Below the pieces are notes generated by a model that worked only from the letters and a program-made list of their open reading frames with translations, did no database searches and had not been told where the DNA came from. Positions 27,049 through 37,200 of a stretch of 64,000 nt of DNA are shown in pieces. Position 1 is the first letter of the stretch. The number at the start of each line of letters is the position of its first letter. The DNA comes from an uncultured Monoglobus sp. (GTDB lineage: Bacteria; Bacillota; Clostridia; Monoglobales; Monoglobaceae), in assembly GCA_947628795.1 (NCBI GenBank), contig CANRBF010000005.1:62001-126000 (forward strand), written 5' to 3'. Position numbers and translations under genes: made by a program.

Positions 27049-28455
27049 ATGAAAAATTTTATGGATAAGGATTTTATGCTGCAGAATGAGACAGCCAAAA
27101 AGCTGTATCACGACTTTGCGGCGGACATGCCGATTTTTGACTATCACTGTCATCTGATCCCGCAGATGATGTACGAGGACAAGCCGTTTGACAACATCAC
27201 CCAGATCTTCCTGGGCGGCGACCACTACAAGTGGCGCTATATGCGCTCCTGCGGTCTTGACGAGAAGTACATGACCGGCGACGCTCCCGATCAGGAGAAG
27301 TTCAGAGCGTTCTGCTCCGCCCTTCAGTACGGCATAGGCAACCCGCTCTATCACTGGACGCATCTTGAGCTCCGGAGATATTTCGGCATCGACACGGTCT
27401 GTCGCGCCGACACGGCCGACGAGATCTGGGAGAAGGCCAACAAGGTCATCAAAGAGACGCAGATGAGCCCCGCGAAGCTCATCAATCAGTCGAACGTGGC
27501 GGTTATCTGCACCACCGACGACCCGATCGACGATCTTGAGTGGCACAAGAAGATCAAGGAAAAAGGCCACATCAAGGCGAAGGTCCTGCCCGCTTTCAGA
27601 CCCGATTTTATGATAAACATCGACAAGCCCACCTTCGCGCCCTACATAGGTAAGCTGGCGGCAGTCGCGGGCATGGAGATAAACAGCTATGAAGATTTGA
27701 TCACAGCTATATACAAGAGGATCGACTACTTCCACGAGGTAGGCAGCCGCGTTTCGGATCACGCTCTCGACAGCGTTCCCTACGAGGACGTTACCGAGGC
27801 CGAGGTCGAGGCTATCTTCAAGAAGGCTATGGCCGGCGAAAAACTGACCCAGTGCGAGGTGGACGCCTACAAGAGCATGACGCTTATCAAGCTGGGCGAG
27901 AAATACTACGACCTCAATTGGGCGTTCCAGCTGCACATCGGTGCCCTCAGAAACAACAACACCAGAATGTTTGAGAAGCTCGGCGCCGACACCGGCTTTG
28001 ACTCGATCAGCGACTACTGCATCGCGGCTCCGCTCTCAAAGCTCTTAAATGCTCTTGAGATGAAGAGCAAGCTGCCCAAGACCATACTCTACACCTTAAA
28101 TCCCAAGGACAACTACGTTCTCGGCACAATGCTGGGCAATTTCCAGGGCTGCGAGGTCCCGGGCAAGATACAGTTCGGCTCGGGCTGGTGGTTCAACGAT
28201 CAGAGAGACGGCATGACCGAGCAGATGAAGGCTCTTGGCAACCTGGGCGCGCTCAACAAGTTCGTCGGCATGCTGACCGACTCCAGAAGCTTCCTGTCCT
28301 ACACCAGACACGAGTATTTCAGAAGGATCATGTGCAACATCTTAGGCGGCTGGGTAGAGGCAGGCGAGTTCCCAGCGGATATGGACACTCTCGAGACGAT
28401 CGTCAAGGGCATCTGCTTCAACAACGCCAAGAATTATTTCGGTATAGAGATCTAA
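27049..28455 (+). CDS. uxaC: Glucuronate/galacturonate isomerase
   Basis: 468 residues from ATG 27049, which has GGGAGG 8 bases upstream and gives the family length. The metal-binding start DYHCHLIP (His33, His35) and KTILYTLNPKDNYVLGTM and GWWFNDQRDGM are typical of UxaC. It turns D-galacturonate into D-tagaturonate, the first step after pectin has been cut to monomers. kdgK follows 31 bp later. The next enzymes, UxaB and UxaA, are encoded at 43598-46403. Confidence 0.95.
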   Translation: MKNFMDKDFMLQNETAKKLYHDFAADMPIFDYHCHLIPQMMYEDKPFDNITQIFLGGDHYKWRYMRSCGLDEKYMTGDAPDQEKFRAFCSALQYGIGNPLYHWTHLELRRYFGIDTVCRADTADEIWEKANKVIKETQMSPAKLINQSNVAVICTTDDPIDDLEWHKKIKEKGHIKAKVLPAFRPDFMINIDKPTFAPYIGKLAAVAGMEINSYEDLITAIYKRIDYFHEVGSRVSDHALDSVPYEDVTEAEVEAIFKKAMAGEKLTQCEVDAYKSMTLIKLGEKYYDLNWAFQLHIGALRNNNTRMFEKLGADTGFDSISDYCIAAPLSKLLNALEMKSKLPKTILYTLNPKDNYVLGTMLGNFQGCEVPGKIQFGSGWWFNDQRDGMTEQMKALGNLGALNKFVGMLTDSRSFLSYTRHEYFRRIMCNILGGWVEAGEFPADMDTLETIVKGICFNNAKNYFGIEI

Positions 28456-28486
28456 AACCGCGCTGCGCGAATAGGAGGTATATCTC

Positions 28487-29515
28487 ATGGAATTTATTAA
28501 AAGAGACAAAAAGTATGATCTGGTGACAATGGGTGAGGTTATGCTCAGACTGTCGCCTCCGGGAACCGACAAGATTTCCCAAAGCTATGTGTTTGACAAA
28601 AAGGCCGGCGGCGCCGAGCTCAACGTCGCCAACGGCAGCGCCATACTCGGTATCGAAACGGGCATTATCACCAAGCTGCCCGAGAACAAGATCGGTCACT
28701 TTGTGCGCAACATGATAAGATACGGCGGCGTGAGTGATGATCTGATAGTATACGACCACTCGCCCGAAAAGCGCCTGGGCATATACTACTACGAGATGGG
28801 CGCGTATCCCAGAAAGTCGTCCGTTGTGTACGACCGCGCCAATTCCTCGATGACAACGCTCAAGATCGAGGAAATACCCGACGATGTGTACTCAAACACC
28901 GCGGTGTTCCACGTGAGCGGAATCACTCTGGCGCTCAACGAGTCGCTGCGCGAGACCACGATCGAGGTCATAAAGAAGTTCAAAGAAAACGGTACGGTTA
29001 TCTCGTTTGACATAAACTACCGCGCCTCGCTGTGGGACGAGGCCACCGCCCGCGAGACGGTGACTTCGATATTCCCGTATGTGGACATTTTGTTTGTGTC
29101 CGAGGAGACGTCACGCCGTATGCTGCAAAAGACGGGCACCCTCGAGGATATAATGAAGAGCTACAGCGACGACTACGGCTGCAAGGTCGTTGCCACAACG
29201 CGCCGCGAGGTAATAAGCCCCAAGAAGCACAACTTCTCGTCGATGATCTACTACAACGGCAAGTTCTACGAAGAAGAGCCCTATGAGAACATCGAGGTCG
29301 TTGACCGCGTGGGCAGCGGCGACGCGTATCTGGCGGGCGCGCTGTACGCAATGATCGTGCACGACGATATTCAGAGAGCGGTCGAGTACGGCAACGCCAT
29401 GTCCTCGGTAAAGAACACGGTTCTGGGCGATATGGCGGTCAGCAGTTTGAGCGAGATCAACAGCGTTATCGACAGCCACAAGTCGATTGGACGGCAGGAC
29501 GAGATGAACAGATAA
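28487..29515 (+). CDS. kdgK: PfkB-family sugar kinase, probable 2-dehydro-3-deoxygluconokinase
   Basis: 342 residues. The PfkB fold is shown by GEVMLRLSPPG, AGGAELNVA and the ATP/catalytic motif DRVGSGDAYLAG (catalytic Asp in GSGDA). KDG kinases of this form phosphorylate 2-keto-3-deoxygluconate to KDPG. The position after uxaC and the presence of uxaA, which makes KDG, support this over other PfkB activities. AGGAGG lies 9 bases before the ATG. A heptad hairpin follows at 29532. Confidence 0.87.
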   Translation: MEFIKRDKKYDLVTMGEVMLRLSPPGTDKISQSYVFDKKAGGAELNVANGSAILGIETGIITKLPENKIGHFVRNMIRYGGVSDDLIVYDHSPEKRLGIYYYEMGAYPRKSSVVYDRANSSMTTLKIEEIPDDVYSNTAVFHVSGITLALNESLRETTIEVIKKFKENGTVISFDINYRASLWDEATARETVTSIFPYVDILFVSEETSRRMLQKTGTLEDIMKSYSDDYGCKVVATTRREVISPKKHNFSSMIYYNGKFYEEEPYENIEVVDRVGSGDAYLAGALYAMIVHDDIQRAVEYGNAMSSVKNTVLGDMAVSSLSEINSVIDSHKSIGRQDEMNR

Positions 29516-29531
29516 AAACATGACGATCGGT

Positions 29532-29567
29532 GAACAGCGAATAGCGAATGAAAAATTCGCTGTTCGC
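29532..29567. repeat. Minimal heptad palindrome, possible terminator
   Basis: GAACAGC, GAATAGC, GAAT units, then GAAAA and the complement ATTCGCTGTTCGC. Either 11 bp (GAACAGCGAAT/ATTCGCTGTTC) or 7 bp (AGCGAAT/ATTCGCT) can pair. It ends TTTCACAATCTTT, so it could stop kdgK transcription. Confidence 0.6.
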
Positions 29568-29602
29568 TTTCACAATCTTTGTATAAGAAAGGAAGAATGA
29601 AT

Positions 29603-32600
29603 ATGAAAACAATTCTGAAAAGAACGGGCATGCTGTTTGTGGCTCTGGCGGTAATGCTGAGCTGCGTATCGCTTCCCGCGCTGGCGGCTCAGGCGGAGCC
29701 CGCCGCGGAGAACAGCCGCGTTGAGGCCTTCCCCGGAGCCGAGGGCGGCGGCATGTGGACGACCGGCGCAAGAGGCGCCGAAAAGCCCGAGGTCTACCAC
29801 GTTACCAGCCTTGCCGACAGCGGCGAAGGCTCGTTCCGCGACGCGGTCTCAAAGGGCGGCCGCATAGTTGTGTTTGACGTTTCGGGTTATATCGACCTTG
29901 ATTCAAACGTCAACATCAGCAATGACAACATGACGATCCTGGGCCAGACGGCGCCGGGCGACGGAATCTGCTTCCGCGGCAATAACATCAAGGTCGGCGG
30001 AGACAACATTATCCTGCGGTATCTGCGCTTCCGTGTGGGCTCAAAGCTCAAGGACGGCTCGGACACCAAGGCACAGGACGGCCTTGAGGTTCCCGACAAC
30101 GGCAATAATATCATAATCGACCATTGCTCGGTTTCATGGGGAACCGATGAGAACCTTGCAGCCTACGCGGTTAAGGACCTGACCGTGCAGTACAGCATAA
30201 TTTCCGAGGCGCTGAACCGTAGTGTGCACGACAAGGGCGAGCACGGTTACGCGGCGATTTGGGGAGGCGTCAATATGACCGTTCACCATAATCTGATCGC
30301 CACGCATAAGAGCCGCAATCCCAAGATCGGCACATCCGAAACCACCGCTATGACGGATGGTTATATAGACGACCAAACTCTGGTTGACATCAGAAATAAT
30401 GTGTTCTACAACTGGAGCGACAAGGCCGGCTACGGCGCGGAGAACGGCGCGGATGTTAATATCATAAACAATTATTACAAGGCGGGTCCGGCTACCGGAT
30501 ATGATGTCAAAGAGGACGCTTCCGGAAATTTGACGCAGACATTCCGCCCCGACAAACGTTCCAGGATATTTGAACTGAGTCCCGGCAACAAGTATCAGTC
30601 AAACTGGTCGGGAGATATATATGCGAGCGGCAACGTGATAGATGACGATAGCACAGATCCCACAGCCGTAAGCTTGGCGGCTGCGGTCAATGCTGATAAC
30701 TGGCAGATCGAAAAAGGCACCGGAATATATCTCGATGCTTCAAAGCCGAGTTATAAAAAGCTTGACACCCCCAACAACACATATATCGATCAAGGTTACG
30801 CGATCACAACGACAACTGCCGAAGAAGCGTATAACGACGTTATCGAGAATGCGGGTGCGACGCTGCCCAAACGCGACAAGGTCGACGAGAGAATAATAAG
30901 CAATGTAATAAACCGCACCGCGCCGAGCGGCAGCAAGGGCAGCATAGGACTTGTGGATGATCCAATTGACGGCGTTCCCGAGGGCAGCGAGGCCGAGTAT
31001 GACGACCGCGGCTATCCGATATTCTCAAACGAGACGCGCCCCGCCGATTATGACGCGGACGGCGACGGCATCGCCGACTCGTGGGAGGACGCGATGGGTC
31101 TTAACAAAGCCGACAGGAACGACAGCCTTAAGATCGGCCCCGACGGCTACACATGGCTCGAAATATTCGTTGAGGAAAGCATAGCCGGCGGAAAGGAGCC
31201 CGCGGGCCTTGCGCTCAGCGCCGAAGATAAGTATTACAAAACGACCGACACGATCAAGGTGACGGCGGCCGAGGGCGGCGCCGCTCCCTCGAACTCGTGG
31301 GTAACTTCCTACGAAAACGGAATTGTGACGGTAGATCCGTCGGCCGAATATGACAAAGCGACAGCTGTAGCAGCTTCGTATGACGCAGACAATAATCTGA
31401 TAGACAGCAAAAACGCCGAGGTCGACAAAGCTTCCGGAACCGCCAATGTGGGCGAGGTCAAACAAGGCGCGGTCACCAAGGTATACCTTTGGAGTGATCT
31501 TAACGCCATAAAACCCTTGTGCGAGCCGTATACGGTTGGAGCAGCCTCCGCAAGCTCGGAAGATATCACCGACGTTGAAATCTATTGCAACGACGCTCCC
31601 GCGGCGCAGGCCGAGAATATCGGCGGCGTCTGGACGGCGAATCTGACCGGACTTCCCACAGGCAATAATATACTGACAGCCAAGGCGGAAATGAGCGACG
31701 GCAGCTGCAGCTTCAGTCCGATAAAGACCGTTCATGTGATCGGCGCGCAGGAAGCCGAGGGTTGGACAGCCGACGGAGAGGCGTCATTTGACGGCGAGTG
31801 CTACACTATGACTTCCGGCTCGGAGCTCAGCCGCGAAAAGAGCGGAGATTTCAAACTGGTCGGCAGACTTGAGGACTTTGACGAGGTTGGCGCCGGACTT
31901 ACCGCTTATCGCGAAGGCACGAACGAGGGCGTGGCGATCATCAAGACGCGCGACGAAAACTACGAGCCCGCGATATTTTACATAGACAGCTTGGATGCCG
32001 AAATAAAGCTGTGGGCGCCGGAAAGCGGCAGCGTCGACGATTACTCTCTGTTTGAAATAGAGAGATCGAGCGGAAAGATGAGAATGTACGCGGGCACAAG
32101 CCTTGCGGACCTTGAGAGAAACCTTGTGTGCGAGAGAGATGTAACGAGCGACGCGTTCACGGTCGGCTCGATCATGATGCTGACAAACGGCACAAGTCTC
32201 ATCGCGGGCGGAGGAAACAAAATGTCGGTTTCAAAGTTCAGCATGCTGAAGCTGATCGAGACGGCGACAAGTCCCAAGGTTGAGCTTACGAATATAAAAG
32301 ACAACGACAGAATAGATGTGGCAAATTCAACGGTTGAAGCCAAGATAACAGCGGACGGCGCGCCCGTTACCGAGGTATGGGTATACTTTAACGATGTGCC
32401 TATCGCTTCACTTGATACAAATATTACCGCTGAAGAAACTGTCAGCATACCAATTACATTCAGCGAGCCTACCGCCGGAACATTGACGGTTTACGCCTTT
32501 GACGATAACCTGTGCCGCGGCTCGGCGAGCGCGGAAGTTTCGGTGTCTATGGACAGCGCGCCGTGGATCCTCGGAGATATAGGCTATGTTGAGGGACAGC

Positions 32601-34195
32601 CGCAGACCTACGCGCAGGTAACGCCCGACTACACATTCAAGCTCTATAGCGCGCCCGGCGGAAATATCGGCGGAACGTCCGACAGATTCGGATATATGTA
32701 TCAGCAGTTCACCGGCAACAACAGAGTGTATTACAGAAGCAGGCTCCAGTCAAGCAGTCAGTTTGGCATTATGTTCAGAAAAGATCTTGATCCTGACGGT
32801 GTTGAATACTATTTTGGAGGCAATACCGACGAGAGCGGTGCCATCACCTACAAGTTGATGAAACGCGGCTCAAAGGGAGAGGGTCTTGAGGTTGTTCAGG
32901 ATCTGACCGAAAAAGTCGAAGCTACAAAAGATCGTTATTTCATAGCTGAAAAAGCCGGAGATAAGATTAATATTTATCAAACGGAAAACGGTTCAACCGT
33001 TTACACCACAAAAATACCGATTGTAAGCATTGACGCGCCCGAGCTTGGAGACACATATCTGATGGGCTTTGCCGAGGCGGGCAGGAATGCCGGTGATTTC
33101 GCGGATTCCGGCTGGGTCGCGCTCGAAGCCTTTGATGACGACAATACCGCCGCGAACTGGAACCTTGACAACGGTCTTGATTGGAGATGGCAGATACAGG
33201 AGTCCGCTCCCGCTCCCGTCTGGGACGGTGAAAATACCTTCGGAAACGCCACCGGCAAGATGAAGATCACGACCGACAGCGATTATACTCAGGAGGGCTA
33301 TATAATTCACGAGTATCTTCCGATTTCTGACAGGATAGTAACCGGAGAGGCCGATGTGCTGGTCAGCGGCGAGAACGCGGGCCTCAATCTGTATATGAAC
33401 GTCGGCGCGGCCAACAAGGCGTTTAAAGTTTCATTCTCGGACGACGGAAAGGTATATATCGGCGGCGCCGAGACGGATTACTCTTATACACAGCAGTGGT
33501 ACCATGTCAGCATGACCTATGATCCGATTATGGGAGGCGGAAACGCTGACGTTGTTGTCGCTGACGCGAGCGGCACGGAGTGCGCCAAGGCGAGCGTTCC
33601 CTTGGTTGACTTCCGCTCGTCGGAGAACACCAAGAGAGCCGAGATAACAAACGCGTTCTATATTGAGCCTTTCGCCAACAGGACCGCGGTTTACTATATC
33701 GACGATGTCAGCGTGGATCAGACCGATTCCGGTGTAAGAGTAGAGAGAGAAACCAACTGGTACACCTTTAAGGATGTTGAGTCATTAAGCGGAGCCTTCA
33801 CGGTAAACGGAACTACGCTTCCCGACGGCGGCGAGCTTACCGGAACACAAATGAATGTAGCTTCCGGTGCCGGCTCTCTTGCAACAAAGGGTTATGACGT
33901 GGCAGGTGTTCACTTCGCAAAGAGAATACGCCTTAACAAAAACAAGGCGGGCGCCCTCACGGTTCCGGTGAAGAACGGCTCTTCTGTTTATGTATACTGC
34001 GCGTCGGCGAATTCAAGTGCTGAACGCTCAATGTTTATTAACGGCGTTGAGTATAAGGTGAAAAACGGAGCCGCTTTGAAATATGAATATACGGGAGCCG
34101 ACGGCACGATTGAGATTTATGCTACAGACGGTATTGACACTTATGGTGTCTGCGTCGAGAAAGTTACTATAACGCCTAACAATAAGTCAGAATAA
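29603..34195 (+). CDS. Giant secreted PL1-family pectate lyase, multidomain
   Basis: 1530 residues from ATG 29603, favoured by AAAGGAAG about 8-10 bases upstream; ATG 29597 is also possible. The signal peptide ends near PALAAQAEP. The PL1 domain begins AFPGAEGGG at residue 42 and contains TILGQTAPGDGI and IDHCSVSWGTDE. A calcium-type linker DADGDGIADSWED (about 482) closes it, followed by the approximately 80-residue module seen in three other secreted proteins (VAASYDADNN, KVYLWSDLNAIKPL; about 567-650). At least three beta-sandwich domains fill the rest. No anchor domain. It is larger than usual PL1 enzymes. 18 bp before the SLH-bearing paralogue. Confidence 0.87.
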   Translation: MKTILKRTGMLFVALAVMLSCVSLPALAAQAEPAAENSRVEAFPGAEGGGMWTTGARGAEKPEVYHVTSLADSGEGSFRDAVSKGGRIVVFDVSGYIDLDSNVNISNDNMTILGQTAPGDGICFRGNNIKVGGDNIILRYLRFRVGSKLKDGSDTKAQDGLEVPDNGNNIIIDHCSVSWGTDENLAAYAVKDLTVQYSIISEALNRSVHDKGEHGYAAIWGGVNMTVHHNLIATHKSRNPKIGTSETTAMTDGYIDDQTLVDIRNNVFYNWSDKAGYGAENGADVNIINNYYKAGPATGYDVKEDASGNLTQTFRPDKRSRIFELSPGNKYQSNWSGDIYASGNVIDDDSTDPTAVSLAAAVNADNWQIEKGTGIYLDASKPSYKKLDTPNNTYIDQGYAITTTTAEEAYNDVIENAGATLPKRDKVDERIISNVINRTAPSGSKGSIGLVDDPIDGVPEGSEAEYDDRGYPIFSNETRPADYDADGDGIADSWEDAMGLNKADRNDSLKIGPDGYTWLEIFVEESIAGGKEPAGLALSAEDKYYKTTDTIKVTAAEGGAAPSNSWVTSYENGIVTVDPSAEYDKATAVAASYDADNNLIDSKNAEVDKASGTANVGEVKQGAVTKVYLWSDLNAIKPLCEPYTVGAASASSEDITDVEIYCNDAPAAQAENIGGVWTANLTGLPTGNNILTAKAEMSDGSCSFSPIKTVHVIGAQEAEGWTADGEASFDGECYTMTSGSELSREKSGDFKLVGRLEDFDEVGAGLTAYREGTNEGVAIIKTRDENYEPAIFYIDSLDAEIKLWAPESGSVDDYSLFEIERSSGKMRMYAGTSLADLERNLVCERDVTSDAFTVGSIMMLTNGTSLIAGGGNKMSVSKFSMLKLIETATSPKVELTNIKDNDRIDVANSTVEAKITADGAPVTEVWVYFNDVPIASLDTNITAEETVSIPITFSEPTAGTLTVYAFDDNLCRGSASAEVSVSMDSAPWILGDIGYVEGQPQTYAQVTPDYTFKLYSAPGGNIGGTSDRFGYMYQQFTGNNRVYYRSRLQSSSQFGIMFRKDLDPDGVEYYFGGNTDESGAITYKLMKRGSKGEGLEVVQDLTEKVEATKDRYFIAEKAGDKINIYQTENGSTVYTTKIPIVSIDAPELGDTYLMGFAEAGRNAGDFADSGWVALEAFDDDNTAANWNLDNGLDWRWQIQESAPAPVWDGENTFGNATGKMKITTDSDYTQEGYIIHEYLPISDRIVTGEADVLVSGENAGLNLYMNVGAANKAFKVSFSDDGKVYIGGAETDYSYTQQWYHVSMTYDPIMGGGNADVVVADASGTECAKASVPLVDFRSSENTKRAEITNAFYIEPFANRTAVYYIDDVSVDQTDSGVRVERETNWYTFKDVESLSGAFTVNGTTLPDGGELTGTQMNVASGAGSLATKGYDVAGVHFAKRIRLNKNKAGALTVPVKNGSSVYVYCASANSSAERSMFINGVEYKVKNGAALKYEYTGADGTIEIYATDGIDTYGVCVEKVTITPNNKSE

Positions 34196-34213
34196 GAAAG
34201 AAGGAATCACCGA

Positions 34214-37200
34214 ATGAGAAAGAATTTTAAACGCGTTTCTTCAATAATAATAGCGCTCGCTATGGTATTGACCCTCGTCCCCGCCGCTTTCGCGGCGGAG
34301 GCGGGTCTGCCCGAGAACGACACGGCTCCTATAGTATCGCCCGAGCAGGCGAAGGCCGATAACGTCACCGCGTTCCCGGGCGCCGAGGGCGGCGGAAAAT
34401 ACACCACAGGCGGCAGAGGCGGCGAGGTGTACCACGTTACCAACTTAAACGACGACGGCCCCGGCTCGCTGCGCGAGGGCGTCAGCAAGCCCAACCGCAC
34501 GATCGTGTTCGACGTGGGCGGAACCATACACTTAAAGTCCGACCTGAGGCTTGAGAACCCCAACATCACGATCGCGGGCCAGACCGCGCCCGGCGACGGT
34601 ATCTGTCTCGGAGACTACAACCTGATGATCTACACCGACAACGTTATCGTGCGCTATATCCGCGTTCGCCCCGGCGACATTTCCCAGACCGAGAACGACG
34701 CGATATTCGCCAGATATTATAAGGACATAATCATCGATCACTGCTCAACAAGCTGGTCGACCGATGAGACCATGTCGCTCTACGGCGTCGCCAACACAAC
34801 GGTGCAGTGGTGTTACATCACCGAAAGCCTCACGCTGGCGCGCCACGCCAAGGGCCGCCACGGCTACGGCGGAATTTGGGGCGGATACAACACGACCTAT
34901 CATCACAACCTGGTCGCCACCCACACCAGCCGTCTGCCCAGATACCACGGCGTAAAGGACTCGCACCCCGATTATAAGATCAGCGACACCGACGCGCTCA
35001 GCAGTAATGACGAGGTCAACAACGTCATCTACAACTGGGGCTTCAACAACGGTTACGGCGGCGGCGGAGTTACCCTTAACTTCATGAACAACTACTACAA
35101 GAGCGGCCCGATAACCAACAAGGACGTGCTTGACAGGATCTGGAACCCCGGCGGCACCACCATGTACTGCGCGGGCAACGTGCTTGAGGGCAACGAGGAA
35201 GTTACCAACGACAATATGAAGGGCATAGACGTTGACGATAGCGGCGATGAGACGGTATTTCTCGACGCGCCCACTTACGAAAACGGCCTGATACCCCTTG
35301 ACAATATCGACACGGCCGAGGAAGCCTACGAGAAAGTTCTTGCCTCGGCGGGAGCGACCATACCGAGGCGCGACGGCTATGACGCCAGAATAACCAACGA
35401 CGTCAAGAACGGCACCGGCCGCTCGATAAACAACGAGGCCGAGGTCGGAGGCTGGCCCGAGCTCAATTCGGGCGAGGCGAAGCCCGATACTGACGGCGAC
35501 GGAATGCCCGACGAGTATGAGGATTCCCACAACCTTGACAAGAACGACCCCAAGGACGGCAACACAATGGGCGAAAACGGCAGAACGTTCCTTGAGAATT
35601 ATCTGAACTCGATCGTTGAGAACGCCGCGGCTCCCGCGAATCCCGATGTTGACCTTAATATCGAGAACAACGCGATCTATAATTACGGCGAGACCATAAA
35701 TATGAAAGCCGAGGCAAGCGGCAAAGAGGGCAGAACAATATCCGAGGTTCGCTTCTACAGAAACGACGAGCTGCTCTATACCGACGATTCGGCGCCCTAT
35801 GAGTACAGCTACAGCGGCGCGCCCGAGGGCATCTCGTTTATGTCCGCCAAGGCCGTGGACAGCGCAGGCGAGTCGACCACATCGGATATCAAAGTAATAA
35901 ACGTTAACTACACCGAGGCGCCCGGCGACTGGAATACCATGGACATCGGCCAGGCGACCATGCCCGGCAGCTACTCGCTGCATGACGGGGTTTACACCGT
36001 CAAGAGCAGCGGTCTTATAGGCGCGGGCAACGAGTTCAACGTTATGGACGGCGACGAGGGCACCGACGCGTTCAGCTATATGTACAAAGAGGCGGACGCA
36101 AACGCGGTGCTGTCGACCAAGATAGACTCGGTTTCAAAGTTCAACAACAACTGCGTCAGCGGCATTATGTTCCGCGACGAGCTGACCCCGACATCCGACT
36201 TCGTGATGGTCAACTACGAGCATGAGAAGGGCGGAGCGGGACTGTCGTTCAAATACAGGATCGGCGGCAAGATGACAAAGAACTTTATCGTCCTCTCCGA
36301 ACTGCCCAGATATATCAAGCTGGTAAAGATCGGCAATACCTTCACGGGCTATCACAGCATCAACGGCATCGACTGGGAGTATTTCGACAGCGCGGAGCTG
36401 CCCATGAGCGGAACCAACTACGGCGGAATCGCTCAGGACGGCAACAAAGAGACAAATCAGATCTCAACATACGCTTGGGGCAAATTCACCGATTTGGATC
36501 TTGAAAACTACGGCGAGAACAAGCTCCCCGATATCGAGATGCGCACAGGCACGGCCGGCGAGCAGAACGGGGTCAATCCCAGCACATTATTATGGCAGGA
36601 TAAATCCCAATTCAGCGCGGGCGACAGGATCGACCTCAAGATCGCTTCAAGCGAGCTTGAGACGGCAAGTAAGCTTGAGATATACTTAGACGGCGAGCTG
36701 TATAACAGCTCCGACGCGGTTTATGAGCATGAGTCGGTAACGATCGACACTCCCGGCAACCACTATATCACGGCGGTCATCTACGACGCGGACGGCGCCA
36801 AGAACAGCGCCACCCAGAACGTGGGCGTTTCAAACGTGAGCGGCGGATGGCAGACTTCCGAGATACACTATCCCAAGGACATTCAGGCAAGCGGCACCAC
36901 GATCAGACACGGCGCGTTTGATTTAGAGGGCAGCACTCTCAGGATAACCGGCACGGGCTTCGGCATTGAGGGCGTCGAGAACGAGGAGTATCCGATGATG
37001 TATAAGCAGCTCACGGGCGACTTTGAGGCTTCGTTCAAAGTTGACGAGCAGACCTTGGCCGACTACGACCACATGGGCTTTGTTGTCAAAAATTCCCTCG
37101 ATCCGCAGGAGGACGGCACGTCATACGCGGCATACCACGAGATATACTACGGCGAGATGTTCAGAAAAACGAGCGAGTACGGCAAGAAATATGATCTTAT

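Noticed and set aside
31048-31180. Dockerin domain in the PL1 lyases (DxDxDG motifs)
   Set aside because: Single calcium-type motif followed by SWED/EYED, as at the end of PL1 catalytic domains; no paired dockerin repeat.
34745-35983. A 412-codon frame opposite the SLH pectate lyase
   Set aside because: Val/Arg-rich shadow of the plus-strand gene.
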